Shown piece after piece: positions 1-13,085 of a stretch of 64,000 bases of DNA (its first letter is position 1; every line of letters starts with the position of its first letter). This DNA comes from Bagarius yarrelli (taxonomy: Eukaryota; Chordata; Actinopteri; Siluriformes; Sisoridae). The DNA is taken from the NCBI GenBank assembly GCA_005784505.1, contig VCAZ01000042.1, positions 2,510,406-2,574,405 of the forward strand, in the 5' to 3' direction. The position numbers and the translations under genes are program-made. The notes below the pieces were generated by a model that saw only the letters and a program-made list of their open reading frames with translations, searched no databases and was not told the origin of the DNA.

Positions 1-655
<655 letters not shown>

Positions 656-1388
656 TTTACACTTTGTAACTCTTACATAACATTTGTATCGATGGAAATT
701 ATTTGATGCTTTTTTGTAAACTTTTATTTGTATTCTTATAAAGAAACACACCCTCATGCTTTAATCTATGAATCTGTCGATGAAGCATATTGATATTTTT
801 ATTCTAGGGGTTGAGGGTGGCCCGAGTGCGCCCTGCCGAAGCCCCGGAGCGGATTTGGAGCGCTGCTCACACACCCCAGCGCCCTGACAGGCATTAAATC
901 CATATTAACTCGGCGTTTAACATCACTCCGGCTTTCTTCTCTTCACACAAAGCATTCAGTGTGTGTCGTCTCGCTGCACCTGTTCTCTGATATTCCTCAC
1001 TGCAGGGATTAGCCAGTGTGTTTTTTATTTCTCTCGCACTGACCCACACCACCTGGAGAGTGTGTGTTAGAGATTCTAAGAAAGAAAAAAAAAACACTGG
1101 AAAGTTAAGCATCAGTGCTATTAAAGGGAAATTTGGCAGCTCGCATAACAGGTGCAGTCGCTAATCTGCTAAATACGCATTTAATATTTGATTCAGAATG
1201 CAAATCTGACGTTCAGGCGGGGCTTTCGGACGTGTTGCGTAAGTCCGCGGTATAACACTTCATAACACATTTTATACAGATTATATTATTATTGAAAAAT
1301 GTAAGTCAAATAATGAAAAATGCATTTGAAATGTATTTTAGCAGTAATTTCACCTTTTAAAAATATTTTTAACATTACATTAATATTT
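656..1388. other. Unique-looking noncoding DNA with a GC-rich patch
   Basis: No exon with convincing splice signals and no known repeat was recognised. About 805-900 is distinctly GC and CpG richer than its AT-rich surroundings and could be a regulatory element, but nothing in the sequence proves this. Confidence 0.3.
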
Positions 1389-1552
1389 GTTAGACACCCT
1401 TATCCAGAGCAACTTACAACATTCTACAACTGAGCGTTGAGGGCCTTGCTCAGGGGCCCAGCAGTGGTGTCTTGGTAGAACTGGGAATTGAACCCACAAC
1501 CTTCAGGTTGGTAAGCCAACACCTTAACCATGAGCCACCACATTATCTGTTG
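1389..1552 (-). repeat. tRNA-derived SINE (family 1), minus strand
   Basis: Read on the minus strand this matches the 15384-15577 copy: a tRNA-like head with a B-box-like GGTTCAATTCCC, then GGGCCCCTGAGCAAGG, then a tail ending near CTCTGGATAAGG. Divergent and unlikely to be active. Confidence 0.75.
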
Positions 1553-2216
1553 AGTAATAATATATATATATCTAACAGTAGGAAAGAAAACCAACCCGCA
1601 CAACAAAAAAGTGAAATTGTGTAAATCATTTTTTAGAAAACTTTTTTAAATGATTAATTTTAAAAATGATTTAATTACTGAAACTCACATTTTGTCCTGA
1701 ACATAATACAACATACAAATATCAATTTTAGCTATTTTAGCTCAATAAAGCCCAAAAATCTCTTTAAAATATTTATAAAATATACTTAAAAATGAATTTT
1801 ATGCCGTCTTCGTCTTATTCGGCGCCTTGTTTTTTACATTATTCTTTTATCTTTACCCCAAAAACACTTGGAACGTGTTTCTCCATCCTAAGCTAGTGCT
1901 AACTGAATGCTAGCTGAGTGCGCTAGTTCTGAACTGTCTGTAAGTTTAAAAGTAAGAATTTCCTGATTAATATTAAAGGTGATCTATAAAGTTTGATTTT
2001 TAATCGCTAACTATGTAGCAGGCCAGTCGCTAACAAGCTAAACCCTTTGTTTTATGTGCTTCAGCATCAGCAGCTTTAAAAACTTTGTTTAAATTCTAAA
2101 TATGCAAATCGCCGGCTTGTGAATAATTTTTCTTTCTATTGACATGCGTCTGAGTGTGTAATCGGATTGTAAGTGAGAGTAGCTACTTGTGTCAGTTTGC
2201 ATGTCATTGGATTAAT

Positions 2217-2220
<4 letters not shown>
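1553..2220. other. AT-rich noncoding DNA
   Basis: No gene, RNA or recognisable repeat seen beyond a short TA run near 1560. Confidence 0.4.
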
Positions 2221-2252
<32 letters not shown>

Positions 2253-2474
2253 GCCTTAATCTCACAATCCACTCTCTTTAAAAAAGGCCTCATTTAATTC
2301 ATATCTGATTCTCACTCAAGCATTTGGGTGTATTAGCATAACAGCGGGGAGACGCTGCCTTTTCACTGGCAGTGTGTGTGTGTGTGTGTGTGTTTGTGTG
2401 TGTGAATGACATCTTGAATACATTTAGTATTTGGTAAGTGTGTGTGCTGTATATATTACACAATTCAATCTGTC

Positions 2475-2513
<39 letters not shown>

Positions 2514-2733
2514 TAGATCTATCCATCTATCTACGTGTGCGTAAGTTTGTGTGTTTATGGGTGTAAGTATGTTTAGATGAGTTTGTGTGTGTATGTTTTA
2601 GTCTAAGGTGTGTGTATGTTACTGTGTGTCTGTGACTGTGTGTGCATGTGTGTGTGTTTGTGTCTCTGTGCGGGTGTAATGCCTTAACCCGGATGTGCAT
2701 CATTACATCATCTTCCACCAGTGTTGAAGGGTG

Positions 2734-2768
<35 letters not shown>
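2221..2768. repeat. Cluster of simple repeats beside the assembly gap
   Basis: In order: (CA)n at about 2221-2250, (TG)n at about 2373-2402, (TGTC)n at about 2470-2513, TG-rich DNA to 2680, then (TC)n at 2735-2768 running straight into the run of Ns. The gap was most likely caused by assembly failure in simple repeat. Confidence 0.95.
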
Positions 2769-3240
2769 NNNNNNNNNNNNNNNNNNNNNNNNNNNNNNNN
2801 NNNNNNNNNNNNNNNNNNNNNNNNNNNNNNNNNNNNNNNNNNNNNNNNNNNNNNNNNNNNNNNNNNNNNNNNNNNNNNNNNNNNNNNNNNNNNNNNNNNN
2901 NNNNNNNNNNNNNNNNNNNNNNNNNNNNNNNNNNNNNNNNNNNNNNNNNNNNNNNNNNNNNNNNNNNNNNNNNNNNNNNNNNNNNNNNNNNNNNNNNNNN
3001 NNNNNNNNNNNNNNNNNNNNNNNNNNNNNNNNNNNNNNNNNNNNNNNNNNNNNNNNNNNNNNNNNNNNNNNNNNNNNNNNNNNNNNNNNNNNNNNNNNNN
3101 NNNNNNNNNNNNNNNNNNNNNNNNNNNNNNNNNNNNNNNNNNNNNNNNNNNNNNNNNNNNNNNNNNNNNNNNNNNNNNNNNNNNNNNNNNNNNNNNNNNN
3201 NNNNNNNNNNNNNNNNNNNNNNNNNNNNNNNNNNNNNNNN
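2769..3240. other. Assembly gap (run of Ns)
   Basis: 472 unspecified bases. Any open frame crossing this interval is meaningless. Flanks are (TC)n on the left and a short ACACAC on the right. Confidence 1.
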
Positions 3241-3334
3241 ACACACCAGGCCATAAAGCTGTTTTAGAAGATAGAAGAGACCATGACGTGATCAAACTCT
3301 TCTCTAGAATAGCCAGTGAAAAGTCTCTCTCTTC

Positions 3335-3365
<31 letters not shown>

Positions 3366-5039
3366 ACAAATAAACTGAACACAGATCTGATGTCCGGAAT
3401 TTCTTTGTGTTAGAAAGATGTTTATCTTTACGACGTGGTGTCTGAAACAGGAAATCAATAAAAAATGTAGAAACAGAAGAACATTAAACAGAGAAATAAA
3501 CTAATTCATTACTTCTAAAATAAAACATAAAAACATTTTAGCATTAAGCAAAATGCTGGTACTTTTTTTCTGCCGGAACCCTAACATGAAACTTATTAGG
3601 TACGTTTTTTGTGGATATCCAGTCTGTCCATGAATTTACTGTAGCTAAAAAATTCCGATGTTTTCTCAGCTGCTAAAAATGCAAAACTTACACAATAAGG
3701 ACTAATTTCCTAATCAGTAAGCGAGTTTGTGCTTAACTAATCTGAGTAACTCGTAAACCGACTTTAAATGAGTTTAAACGTTAATATTGCTAATTCGTGG
3801 AATTTCAGCGTGTTTACGCTACTAAAAGTGTAACAATTTAAAGCTTTATCGTAGCTTAAAATAAAAGCAAGAGTTACATCGCAAAACCACAAACTAGCAC
3901 ACTAAACAGTGTAGACAAATAAAACCACACCATCCTCGTCCCCAGAATCTTCCGGTAGGCAATAACTGTAATTTTTCTCTTTTCTTGAACATTTGTTGGT
4001 CCTTTGACTGATCCCTCGTTTTATTACAGCGACAAAACATAGTCTTGTATCTGTACCCATGCCCTTAAAAGTCAGGGCCAGCACGGGCTTCTCTACCAGT
4101 CCTATAGAAATGAAACTGTGTGAGAAAATTTTCTTGATTGACGTTTAAAAATCGTTTTTATTTTTATTCGTTTTTTAATAGGAAAGTTGCCTATGATTTG
4201 TTTTGTTGTGGGTAAACTGGAATATCCTACATTCTAAAGGTCGGGGCAGCTCTACAGATTGAGTTAGCCTTTAGTGATTTGTAGCAAGTTTTAGCGATAT
4301 AATCATCAGCCAATCAAATTTTGACCTTCAGTGGCATCCCGTCCCCTGAATCTACATGCCAGTGCTTCCCTTCGAGTCTATTGGAAATTTCCGTGGCTTC
4401 CGTGAAAGCGAAGCTCATTAAAAAGTAAATGGTAGCTAAATTTGCCGGCACCTCTACATTAGATATTGTTGCTGATCTACTGATAATGCCCTGATAATGA
4501 ATGAATAAAAAATAAATAATAAAGAAACTCCTACACTCAAACTGGATTTACTAACAAAGGTCAGAAACGGAACATGGAATTAGGAGATTCTGGCTTTGAC
4601 AATCTGAACAGATTCATCTTTTAAACACCAAAAACTCTGAGCGCCATATAATGATAATTATTTTTGTATAGCTGTAATTTTTTTATATAGCTGTAACAGA
4701 GATTTGTAAGATGTGTGTATGTAGTTTACAGTTACTTGAACTTTAACTGACTTAAACCCCACGGTACGCCACTGTGTAAAGTTGTGCTGGACTGAACCAG
4801 ATCTCAGGTGTATCACTGAACCAGATCTCAGGTGTATCACGTTTCCAGAGGTGTCACTACACACTGCTTACATTATAAAAGAAGGAGATGCACTGAGATG
4901 TGTTATATATATAGTGCCATCTTAGTTAAACCAACACTTCAACCACTGGACTAGTCGCAGCCCTTTGACCCATGCATGCTTATGAACCGTAAGCTTAACA
5001 TCTGAAGAATACAGCGTGCAAAACAGGAACTTTATGAGT
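3241..5039. other. Noncoding DNA without recognised genes
   Basis: Contains a (CA)n run at about 3336-3361 and a perfect 24-bp tandem duplication at 4793-4840 (unit starting CTGAACCAGATCTC). The rest is AT-rich with no repeat or exon that I can name. Confidence 0.45.
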
Positions 5040-5885
5040 TCTGAAGTCTTTATCTGACATCATCGTCTAATTCATGCGTTCATGACCTCAAGGTTGGATT
5101 ATTGTAACGCTTTACTGGGTGGTTGTTCTGCACGCCTAATAACTCCAATAACTCCAGCTGGTCCATAATGCAGTAGCTAGAGTTCTTATTAGAACCAGAA
5201 AGTATGACCATATTAGTCCGGTTCTGTCACCACTGCACTGGATTCCAATTAAACGTTTCAAAATCTTGCTAATTACTTATAAAGCTCTGAATTGTTTAGC
5301 ACCTCAGTACTTGAGTGAGCTCTAAGCCTGTTATACGTCTTCTACGTCTTCGCATTCTTAAAACTCTAGCAATTTGGTTATACTAAATACTATACTAAAA
5401 TCAACTGCGGGCGGCAGATCCTTTTCTTATCTAGAGCCCAAAATTTGGAATAATCTACTTAACACTGTTTGGGAGGAAGACACACTTGGTCAGTTTAAAA
5501 TTTAAGGCCCATCTCTTTAACCTGGCTTACTCATAACACACTTGTACATTTTTATAATCCAAATTTGTTAAATGATTATTAGGCCGCAACATTTAAGTCA
5601 ACCAGAACCGGTAACACCAGCAATAACACACAATGTAGTTGTTACAGTGTAAGTAGAATGGCATCTAGATGGCGGATCAGCACTTAGAGACAATAAGCCC
5701 CAGAGACAGATCCCCAGTGATGACCTTGTCTTCTTGACGGCCATCCGAACAAGATCATAGGATGCAGCATGGACAACCTGCTGGTTCATGTGGCCAGAGG
5801 AGAACTGACCCCCCTGACTGAGCCTGGTTTCTTCTGTTTTTTTCTTCTGGCACAGCCCCTCACCCCATTTTAGTGTCTGAAAACG
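5040..5885 (+). mobile_element. Degenerate L2-like LINE fragment (reverse transcriptase C-terminus and 3' region)
   Basis: Broken frames at about 5085-5320 resemble the end of an L2-type reverse transcriptase. There is a LDYCNALLGG-like stretch, then a degraded region with the order expected for 'SPVLSPLHWIPI' and 'YKALN', interrupted by stops and frameshifts. The following sequence (5440-5885) matches, in opposite orientation, the element at 7395-8347, including the 'gacaataagcccc' block. The fragment lacks the 5' part and is clearly dead. Confidence 0.7.
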
Positions 5886-7394
5886 GCAACTAAAAAATAA
5901 CACCAGGCTCCAGTCTGTGCCAACAGGCTATTACCCAGGGAAAAAAGCCCCATGTGGTGGACCACTGCTACATTCCCCTAGTTTCACTATCCATTTTTCT
6001 GTTACAGGCTGCCGCCTTGAACCTGGAGACGGGCTGTCACGGGTGGGGGCTGTGCCCTGTGCCATGTGCTGTTTATCAGCCATAAGCTTTTCACACAGGA
6101 GACCAGGTACAGCATGATCAAGAAGGACCTGTTGGGTTCGAGCCTTCACTATTCCATGACTGGAATTACTGTAATTTTTTGCAAAAGCTGTCACTTTTGC
6201 CCCCTTTCTCTTTTTAAATCCACACAATAAGCTTTTTTTTTGCACTGATCTATTAAACCCTGCAGTTGCCATTACCCCTTGCCAACTTTTTATACAGTGC
6301 AGTGATTTTTTATGCTACTTTAAAATTTGTTTTAAATTTTCCTTGTCAACCTGTTGGTAAAGAAATCATTGGGCTTTTCTGCATCCACTTGACAGATTTA
6401 ATTATTGTTAATTTACCTAAAAGTTAAACAAACTTTTGCAACATTCTTTATGCTGTGGTTTGCAGAGGAAGTTCCGACCTCAGACATTCCCATGTTTGAG
6501 ATCAGGAAGGTTTCAGGGATAGTTTGGATCAAGGAACTGAGAACCAGCCTGTTTTTTAATTGAGCTCTCAGAAATGGCACTGTGAGATGGTTTCAGGGAA
6601 AGATGGCTGAATGATAGTGCTACTCATTGCAAGACAATGTATCTTAGCGATTCAGACGATCCTTTGTAATTATTCTGCGGAAAGCACAGTTGCATATTGG
6701 ACTAATCTTATGAGTACATACTGCTTTAAAGGGTGAGGGACATTGCTTTGTCTTTGCTAGTGCACTCAGACTTACTGCTGCACTTGTTGTCCATGTGGAA
6801 TTTCTAATCAACAGAATTTAAAGCTTGGGCTTAATAAATCTCATAACGACTGCTCAGACCTGCTAAATTCGACTGAAGTGTGTATAAAGAAGATTTAAGT
6901 TAAGGTAGCGTTAATTAAAACCCTCGTCTTCCCAGCTTTTCTTTTCTCCGCATTTCCATTAGACGTGACAATTCATCGCTTTTAAATGGACTGCACCGCC
7001 CCATGGCCATTCGATGGGATTCTCTCTGGGCGTGACTGAGACGAGGCCGCTCGAAGGGCCACTTCAGTTTAATGAAGTGCACTTCTTAGTGCTAGTTTAT
7101 TGTTTAGTGATTCAGAGGCAGAGAATGAAGGGTCCTCAGTGGAGGAGAGTGACGCAAGGGTGAAAAGCTGGTTCTGGGTTTAGGGGGACCAATAAACATG
7201 TCATTTTCTCAAGATGATCTGATAGACGGGATGAAAGAGCCGTGCTGTAGCACAAACATGGTTAATAATTTTAAGGACATGTTTTTTTTTTTTTTTATTT
7301 AAATTAGTTTTATTTTGTATAGCACTAGAATTAAAATGCCTAAGTTTTAAATTTAAAGCCACACAGTTGTTCATTAATTGGAATTTATGTGGAA
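5886..7394. other. Noncoding DNA between inverted LINE fragments
   Basis: No exon, RNA gene or nameable repeat seen. Open frames up to 113 codons lack splice signals, family motifs or start context and look random. Confidence 0.4.
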
Positions 7395-8347
7395 AATGTC
7401 TAGTCAAGTCACCTTTATTTATATCCGAGATTGTGTCGAAGCAGCTTTACATAATCAAATCGAATAAGACAAAACAGTGTAAACTCACTGAAAACACTCA
7501 GTTCAGTTTAACTGGTATCTGTAAATGAGAGTCCTTAACTAAGCAAGCCAGAGGCGACAGCGACAAGAAACCAAATCCCAATCAGTGACAAAAAGGAGGA
7601 AAAACCTTGGGAGAAACCAGGTTTAGTCCAGGTGCCGGTTCTTTTCTGACCAGACAAACCAGCAGGGTTTCTGTGGTCTTGTTCTGTTGGACATCTAGAA
7701 GACAAAGTCATCACTGGGAAACTGCCTCTTGGGCTTATTGTCTCTAAGTGCTAATCCACCGAGTGGACTGGATACAGACTGAATCTGGTGGCGACAGTGA
7801 GCTCGAAATACAATAGAAAACAGACGTATGTTAGTGTAGATGCCCCCATTCGACTTTTGAAACCAAAAACATTGTGTGTTATTTTTGGTGTTTCTGGTTC
7901 CGGTTGACCTGATTATTGCAGCCTAACAATCCTTTAATGGATTTGGCTAATGAGTGGTGTCTGTGTGTTATGTGTAAGTCAGGTTAAAGAGATGGGTCTT
8001 TAATCTAGCTTAGTTGGGTAAATTATTTCAGAGTTTGGGCGCTATATAAGAAAAGGATCTGCTGCCTGCAGTTGAGTTTGTTATTCTAGGTATTATCAGA
8101 TTGCCAGAGCGGAGGTGGAGAACTATAAAAAGGCTCACTCGAGTACTGAGGTGCAGTAAGTAATTACCAAGATTTTAAAATCTATTCGATGTTTAATAGG
8201 GAATCCAGTGCAGTGTTGATAGAACCGGACTAATATGATAATTCTTTCTGGTTCTAGAAGGAACTCTAGCTGCTGCAATTTGGACCAGCCGGAGTTTGTT
8301 TAGTAGGCGTGTAGAACACCCAGCCAGTAAAGCATTACAATAGTCTA
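7395..8347 (-). mobile_element. L2-like LINE 3' fragment, inverted copy of the 5040-5885 element
   Basis: On the minus strand it runs from a reverse transcriptase tail (around 8345 back to 8100: the 'tattgtaatgctttactgg' segment and 'gaaccggactaat' in inverse) to a 3' untranslated region ending near 7395. With the plus-strand copy it makes an imperfect inverted repeat of roughly 850 bp arms separated by 1.5 kb. Confidence 0.7.
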
Positions 8348-8570
8348 AATTTAATTCAATTCAATTTTATTTTATTTGTATGGCGCTTTTTACAAAGCAG
8401 CTTTACACAATCGAAGAAATGATAAGATGAAAATCAGTTTGTCCCTGATGAGCAAGCCGGGGGCGACGGTGGCAGGGAAAAACTCCCTGAGATGGAAATA
8501 GGAAGAAACCCTGAAAGGAACCAGACTCAACAGAGAACCCATCCTTATTTGGGTGAAAAACCTGTAGCAG
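8348..8570 (-). repeat. Second LINE-tail-like dispersed repeat
   Basis: Starts with AATTCAATTCAATTTTATTT, then 'tgtatggcgctttttacaaa' and 'aaactccctgaga', a combination frequent in fish LINE 3' tails. It abuts the previous LINE fragment and may be part of a nested insertion. Confidence 0.5.
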
Positions 8571-8998
8571 GAATTATGTGGTTACATTGTGAACACATGA
8601 ACTAAAGTTCCTGCATTTGATATATAAGATAGTAAAATGCAGTAAATGCAGTTTAACATATGCTGGAAAAATGACGACTGACAGAGCAGCCATTGAGTGT
8701 TAGACAGTGATTCTCACATGCAGAGGCTTTAGATCGAATAATTAACAATACGAAAGTTCAGTAAAAAAAAAAAAAAATCATGAAATATAAAGTTTTATTT
8801 CGTTTTATAGTAAAAACCTTGTTCACACATACCGTTACCGGGAATCTACTCGATGATTAATATTATTATTTATTTTAAAATTTAATTCTACTTTGATTAT
8901 TTAAGTTTTAAATAAATATAAAAACATAATAAATAACAAATTTCTTTAATAAAAAAATTAATAAACCAATCGGAGTTTTTATATAAAACATTTAGTAC
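8571..8998. other. AT-rich noncoding DNA
   Basis: Nothing recognised; a 15-base A run lies near 8763. Confidence 0.4.
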
Positions 8999-9200
8999 AT
9001 TTATAGCATTTGGCAGCAGGCTCTTATCCAGAGTGACTTACATTTATTTCATGATACAACTGAAAAGTTTGGGGGTTCAGGGCCTGCTTAGGGGCCCGCC
9101 AGCAGTGGTAGTTTGCTGGTAGTGGTGGTGCTGGAAATCAAACCCCACGATCTTCCAGTTAGCAGTCCAACACTTAAACCACTAAGCTACCACTTCCCCA
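8999..9200 (-). repeat. tRNA-derived SINE (family 1), minus strand
   Basis: Minus-strand reading gives head 'gtggtagcttagtgg', then a B-box region, then GGGCCCCTAAGCAGG and the tail 'ctctggataagag'. It has diverged from the 15384 copy by substitutions and small indels. Confidence 0.75.
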
Positions 9201-9494
9201 TAGAAATAGCTACAAACAAATATTATTTTCTGATAATGTATATTCAAAAACAAGGAGTGTTAACTTTAAAAACATAATGTATTTAGAAAAAAACAAACTT
9301 TATTAAATACAGACTGTTTTAACAATTTTTATTATTTTAAAACTAAAAACTAAAATTCAGATGAAGTTAAATTCTCGAAAAGGATTTTGTTGTTTATTGC
9401 TGTCATTTTGTTGTTATTATTATTGTAGTTATTCTAGTTTTTGTGCTCACATTAAAAATAGAAAATTAGCCTAAAATTAAATATAGAGAAACAG

Positions 9495-9510
9495 AGAATG
9501 AGAGAGAGAC

Positions 9511-9564
<54 letters not shown>

Positions 9565-10016
9565 AAGGAGTGAATGATAACAAAGCCTGATTGGTCATGC
9601 TGGATTGTGGGTAATGGGCCGAAAAGAAGCAACCTTTCAATCTGTGTGTGTGTGTGTGTCTGTGAGACACTTTCAATGTGGCACCAAATCGACAACAGAT
9701 GTAACAGAAATGGTGAAGAAGGAAGCCATATGGACAGCTGTCTTTCTCTCCCTCTCTCTCTGTCTCTCTGTCTCTCTCTCTCTCTTCTGTCTTTGTGTGT
9801 GTTAAGTTAACTGCAGATATATTTACCTGTTTTCCCCCATATGCTGTGTGGTGTTTGCTGTATGTAAGGGTGTGTGTGTGTAACTGTGTGTATGTGCGGT
9901 GGTATTGATGTGATGTTCGTGAAGGAAGTGTGTGTGCGTGCCTTGTACCTGACCTGACACTGTTTGTGTGGATGTGTGTGTGGGTGTGTGTGTGGTGTGT
10001 GTGTGTGTGTGTGCAC
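9495..10016. repeat. Cluster of (GA)n, (TG)n and (TC)n microsatellites
   Basis: (GA)n at about 9501-9559, (TG)n at about 9642-9660, TC-rich at 9742-9790 and TG-rich DNA at 9860-10014. Long open frames here on both strands are low-complexity artefacts. Confidence 0.93.
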
Positions 10017-10430
10017 ATTCAGACACAGCTCTTTAATTTATGAAAACAGCTGTTACAGAATTGCAGTACAGATGTGGCGAAACAATTAAATGTACAAAAA
10101 TCTGCATTAGGAATTTAAGCAAAATTGGATGTCTGGCTGATTAATTGATTCATTGATTCATTGATTATAAACTCAAACTCTAAACTGCTTGAGATTCACT
10201 GAAAAACAAAAATCAGCAACACAAATAAAAACAGCTAAATTAAGCATAAACACAAAAAACTATGTGAACTGAATCATTTGATTAATATAAATTTTATATT
10301 AACTATAATTTAATTAGTTTTCCAACAAAAAAACACAAATTTGCGTTTATAAAACTAAATATAGGGAATTGATTAATATACTCCTTAGAATTCCATGTTT
10401 GAGATTTCACTACATTTGAGAGGTTTTAAT
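10017..10430. other. AT-rich noncoding DNA
   Basis: Nothing recognised. Confidence 0.4.
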
Positions 10431-10550
10431 TTGCAGCAACACCAAGCTGCCACTGTTGGGCCCCTGAGCAAGGCCCTTAACCCTCAACTGCTCAGATGGA
10501 TAAATAAAACTAGACAAATGTCAGTCGCTCTGGATAAGGACGTCATGTTA
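10431..10550 (+). repeat. SINE family 1, 5'-truncated
   Basis: Retains 'caccaagctgccact', GGGCCCCTGAGCAAGGCCC and 'gtcgctctggataagg' but not the tRNA-like head. Confidence 0.7.
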
Positions 10551-12310
10551 AATGTTAGAAATGTAAATGATGTTTTAAATGAGTTTTTTAAACTGCAAAA
10601 GGACAAATTTTAAAAATAAAACAACCTAAATGAATTCTTTTTTTAATGTTTGTTGTTCTAGAAATAAAATATTATTATCATTATTGAAGGTAATTTGCTA
10701 TAATTGTGTCAAAAAATTTTAATTATTTATTGATTTATTTAATTGATTTAATAATAAACAATGAATGTTTACTGCTTTGATGTTCTTGATATGATTTATC
10801 TGCTGATAATTAACTTATACCTTAGATTAGTCAATGATTCGCCAATTAGATTTAAATCTATTAAAACCTGGTTTTAATTTGATTTTTTTTTGTACTCAGC
10901 TGTAAAATTGGACCCCTTCAGCTGTAAATCTGTGTGAAAGCTTTCAGATTGAGATGATTAAAGTCATCAATTCCAAAATAATAGAAGCTGAAGGGTGACA
11001 TGAATTATTATTAATTAAAAATAAAATCCCAATTTATTGCTGTCAGCCAGGCACACATTTTATTCTCTTTCCTTTCACACACACACACAAACACACTTAC
11101 TAATTCTGTCCTGGTTTGGGTTTTGGGACATGTTTTGGGACGACTGAACACTATTGCCACATAGCAATGCTGACAAATTCCCCGTGTCCGATACAATAGC
11201 AGCAATTATATGCTAATCAATGTCTCTCTTGCGTGTGTGTGTGTGTGTGTTTACATTCACACCACTGAGCATGGTTCGTCACGGATTATTACTGCACTAT
11301 TAGCACTGTCACGCTTTAAACCCGGTTTTCAACACACATACACACACACTCACCAGGCCTTTTTATACCAATGATAATGATGTGCAATAATGATGCTAAT
11401 AATGCTGGTGGGAGCGATCATGGCTTTGGGATCAGTCCCCATTGGGGTTGTTTCTTTGGAGTTAGTTAAAATTTATTTGATCAGATTTCCTTATTTGAGG
11501 AAGTGGGTTATTTTCTTTAAATTTAATTGATCAAATCAATTAATCGGTGTGTGTGTGTGTGTGTATTTAAAGCAAAATGTTATCTGTTAGCAAAAAAAAA
11601 AGGCGATTCGTGACCGTTTCGATTTAGATTTCAAAAATAGGGACGAAAAACTAATGCACAAAGTTAAATCTTAGTCCTGTTTTATGATTTTGAGAATAAA
11701 TTCTAGTAATAAAATAAATTCTTAGCAGTACATAATCATAGCATGATGCTAGGCTGGAGAACAAGGAGAGCAAGTTCTTAAACTTTTTACCGCAGGAATT
11801 ATTTTTTAAATAAAAAAACTCCTACCTCCGTCACTCACACACCCACACCCACACACACTCACACACCCACACAAAGCAGCCCCAGGGCCTGAATAGGCAC
11901 TTTGACAAATGGATTGTTTTAAAATGAAGCTCGATGGTGTGTGTCCACTCTGTTAGCCCCCACATAAAAACCCCAATAGCATTAAAACTCTGGGTCTGAA
12001 TAAGCGCAGGAAGAGAAAGACTCTTTTGTTAACCTAATGTGCCTTTACCAGTCGCTTTTGGGCCAAAACATCTGCTGTATGTGACCAGTCAATATTGTTT
12101 AGTGCAGTTCAAAGCAGTCAGTTCATTATTGCTGTCAGAGAATCGCAGACGGCCACAAAGCAGGCCTCATTAACGCTGCACCTTTCTCTGAGGTCACACT
12201 CACACGCTGCGGCCTTTTACTTACATACACATTAACACTATCAGCTTATTACACACACACCACACACACGTCTACTTTGGGCTTCCCTGTTTGTCTATGT
12301 ATGTATATAC
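10551..12310. other. Noncoding DNA; possible conserved block near 12.0-12.2 kb
   Basis: Short CA/TG runs at about 11080-11096, 11232-11250 and 11545-11563. About 12010-12200 is non-repetitive, more balanced in composition and free of microsatellites, as expected of a conserved noncoding element, but conservation cannot be judged from one sequence. Confidence 0.35.
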
Positions 12311-12922
12311 CAGTGGCGGGCAGTGCATTTGGTACCTGGGCCTTCAGTGGGGATTTACCTAACTGATACACCTCCTAATACCACCACTATTCAGGTCGCA
12401 ATTATGGAAACCATCAATACTATACAAAAACACGATATAGCATGTCATGGCATTACAGAAAAAGAGACAGTTCACGTAATGAGGGTCTCCAAATCTCTAC
12501 ACTAAAACCGCAACTATACCACATCATCTGGAGCAGTTTGGAATCAATATTTACCTAATAACATCACAAAAACATATAAATAAAATGAAATAAGATACAT
12601 CATAGATGCTCGTAGACACTGGCCTGGAAGTGGCGAATAAACTGAGACAAGCTAGCTTTCTTTGGGGTTAGCAGAGCTCTCCTGATGATGTCTAGCTTTT
12701 CCGGAAAAGTCGGCCTCGAAAATGGTTCATTTATTTTCTCCTTTCCTTCACTAGCCATTGTGGGCATAAAACATTTTATTTTAACTGTACTGATGTATGC
12801 AGTTCGCTACAGTCGTTATTGTGGGCCGGCTACCTGACCCTGTGAGGTAAAATCTGAATTAGTGCTTCTGATACTGTTTAGGCCAGCAGAGATGACTTGC
12901 TGGCCCTAACTGCTCATCACTG
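12311..12922 (+). mobile_element. Non-autonomous hAT-type DNA transposon, copy 1
   Basis: Begins CAGTGGCGGGCAGTGC and ends CTCATCACTG. It is flanked by near-identical 8-mers, GTATATAC at 12303-12310 and GTTTATAC at 12923-12930, the target-site duplication length typical of hAT elements. Two longer relatives lie in PRMT3 introns: 40641-41660 in the same orientation and 49679-50624 inverted. No transposase is present. Confidence 0.8.
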
Positions 12923-13085
12923 GTTTATACCGTTAGAAACCTCCTTTTCCTTATCTTACACTGCTTTTCACCTTGGAAAAAGAGGTTTTTAGATCCTGTT
13001 CACGTTTGCACTGGCAACCCTGCTATATCACCAACATGTGACTGGAATTGCATTTTCAAACCCTGTATTATTCTTTAAGGTGTTT

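Noticed and set aside
2527..3413. Open frames of up to 239 codons across the N run
   Set aside because: They are open only because Ns cannot encode a stop.
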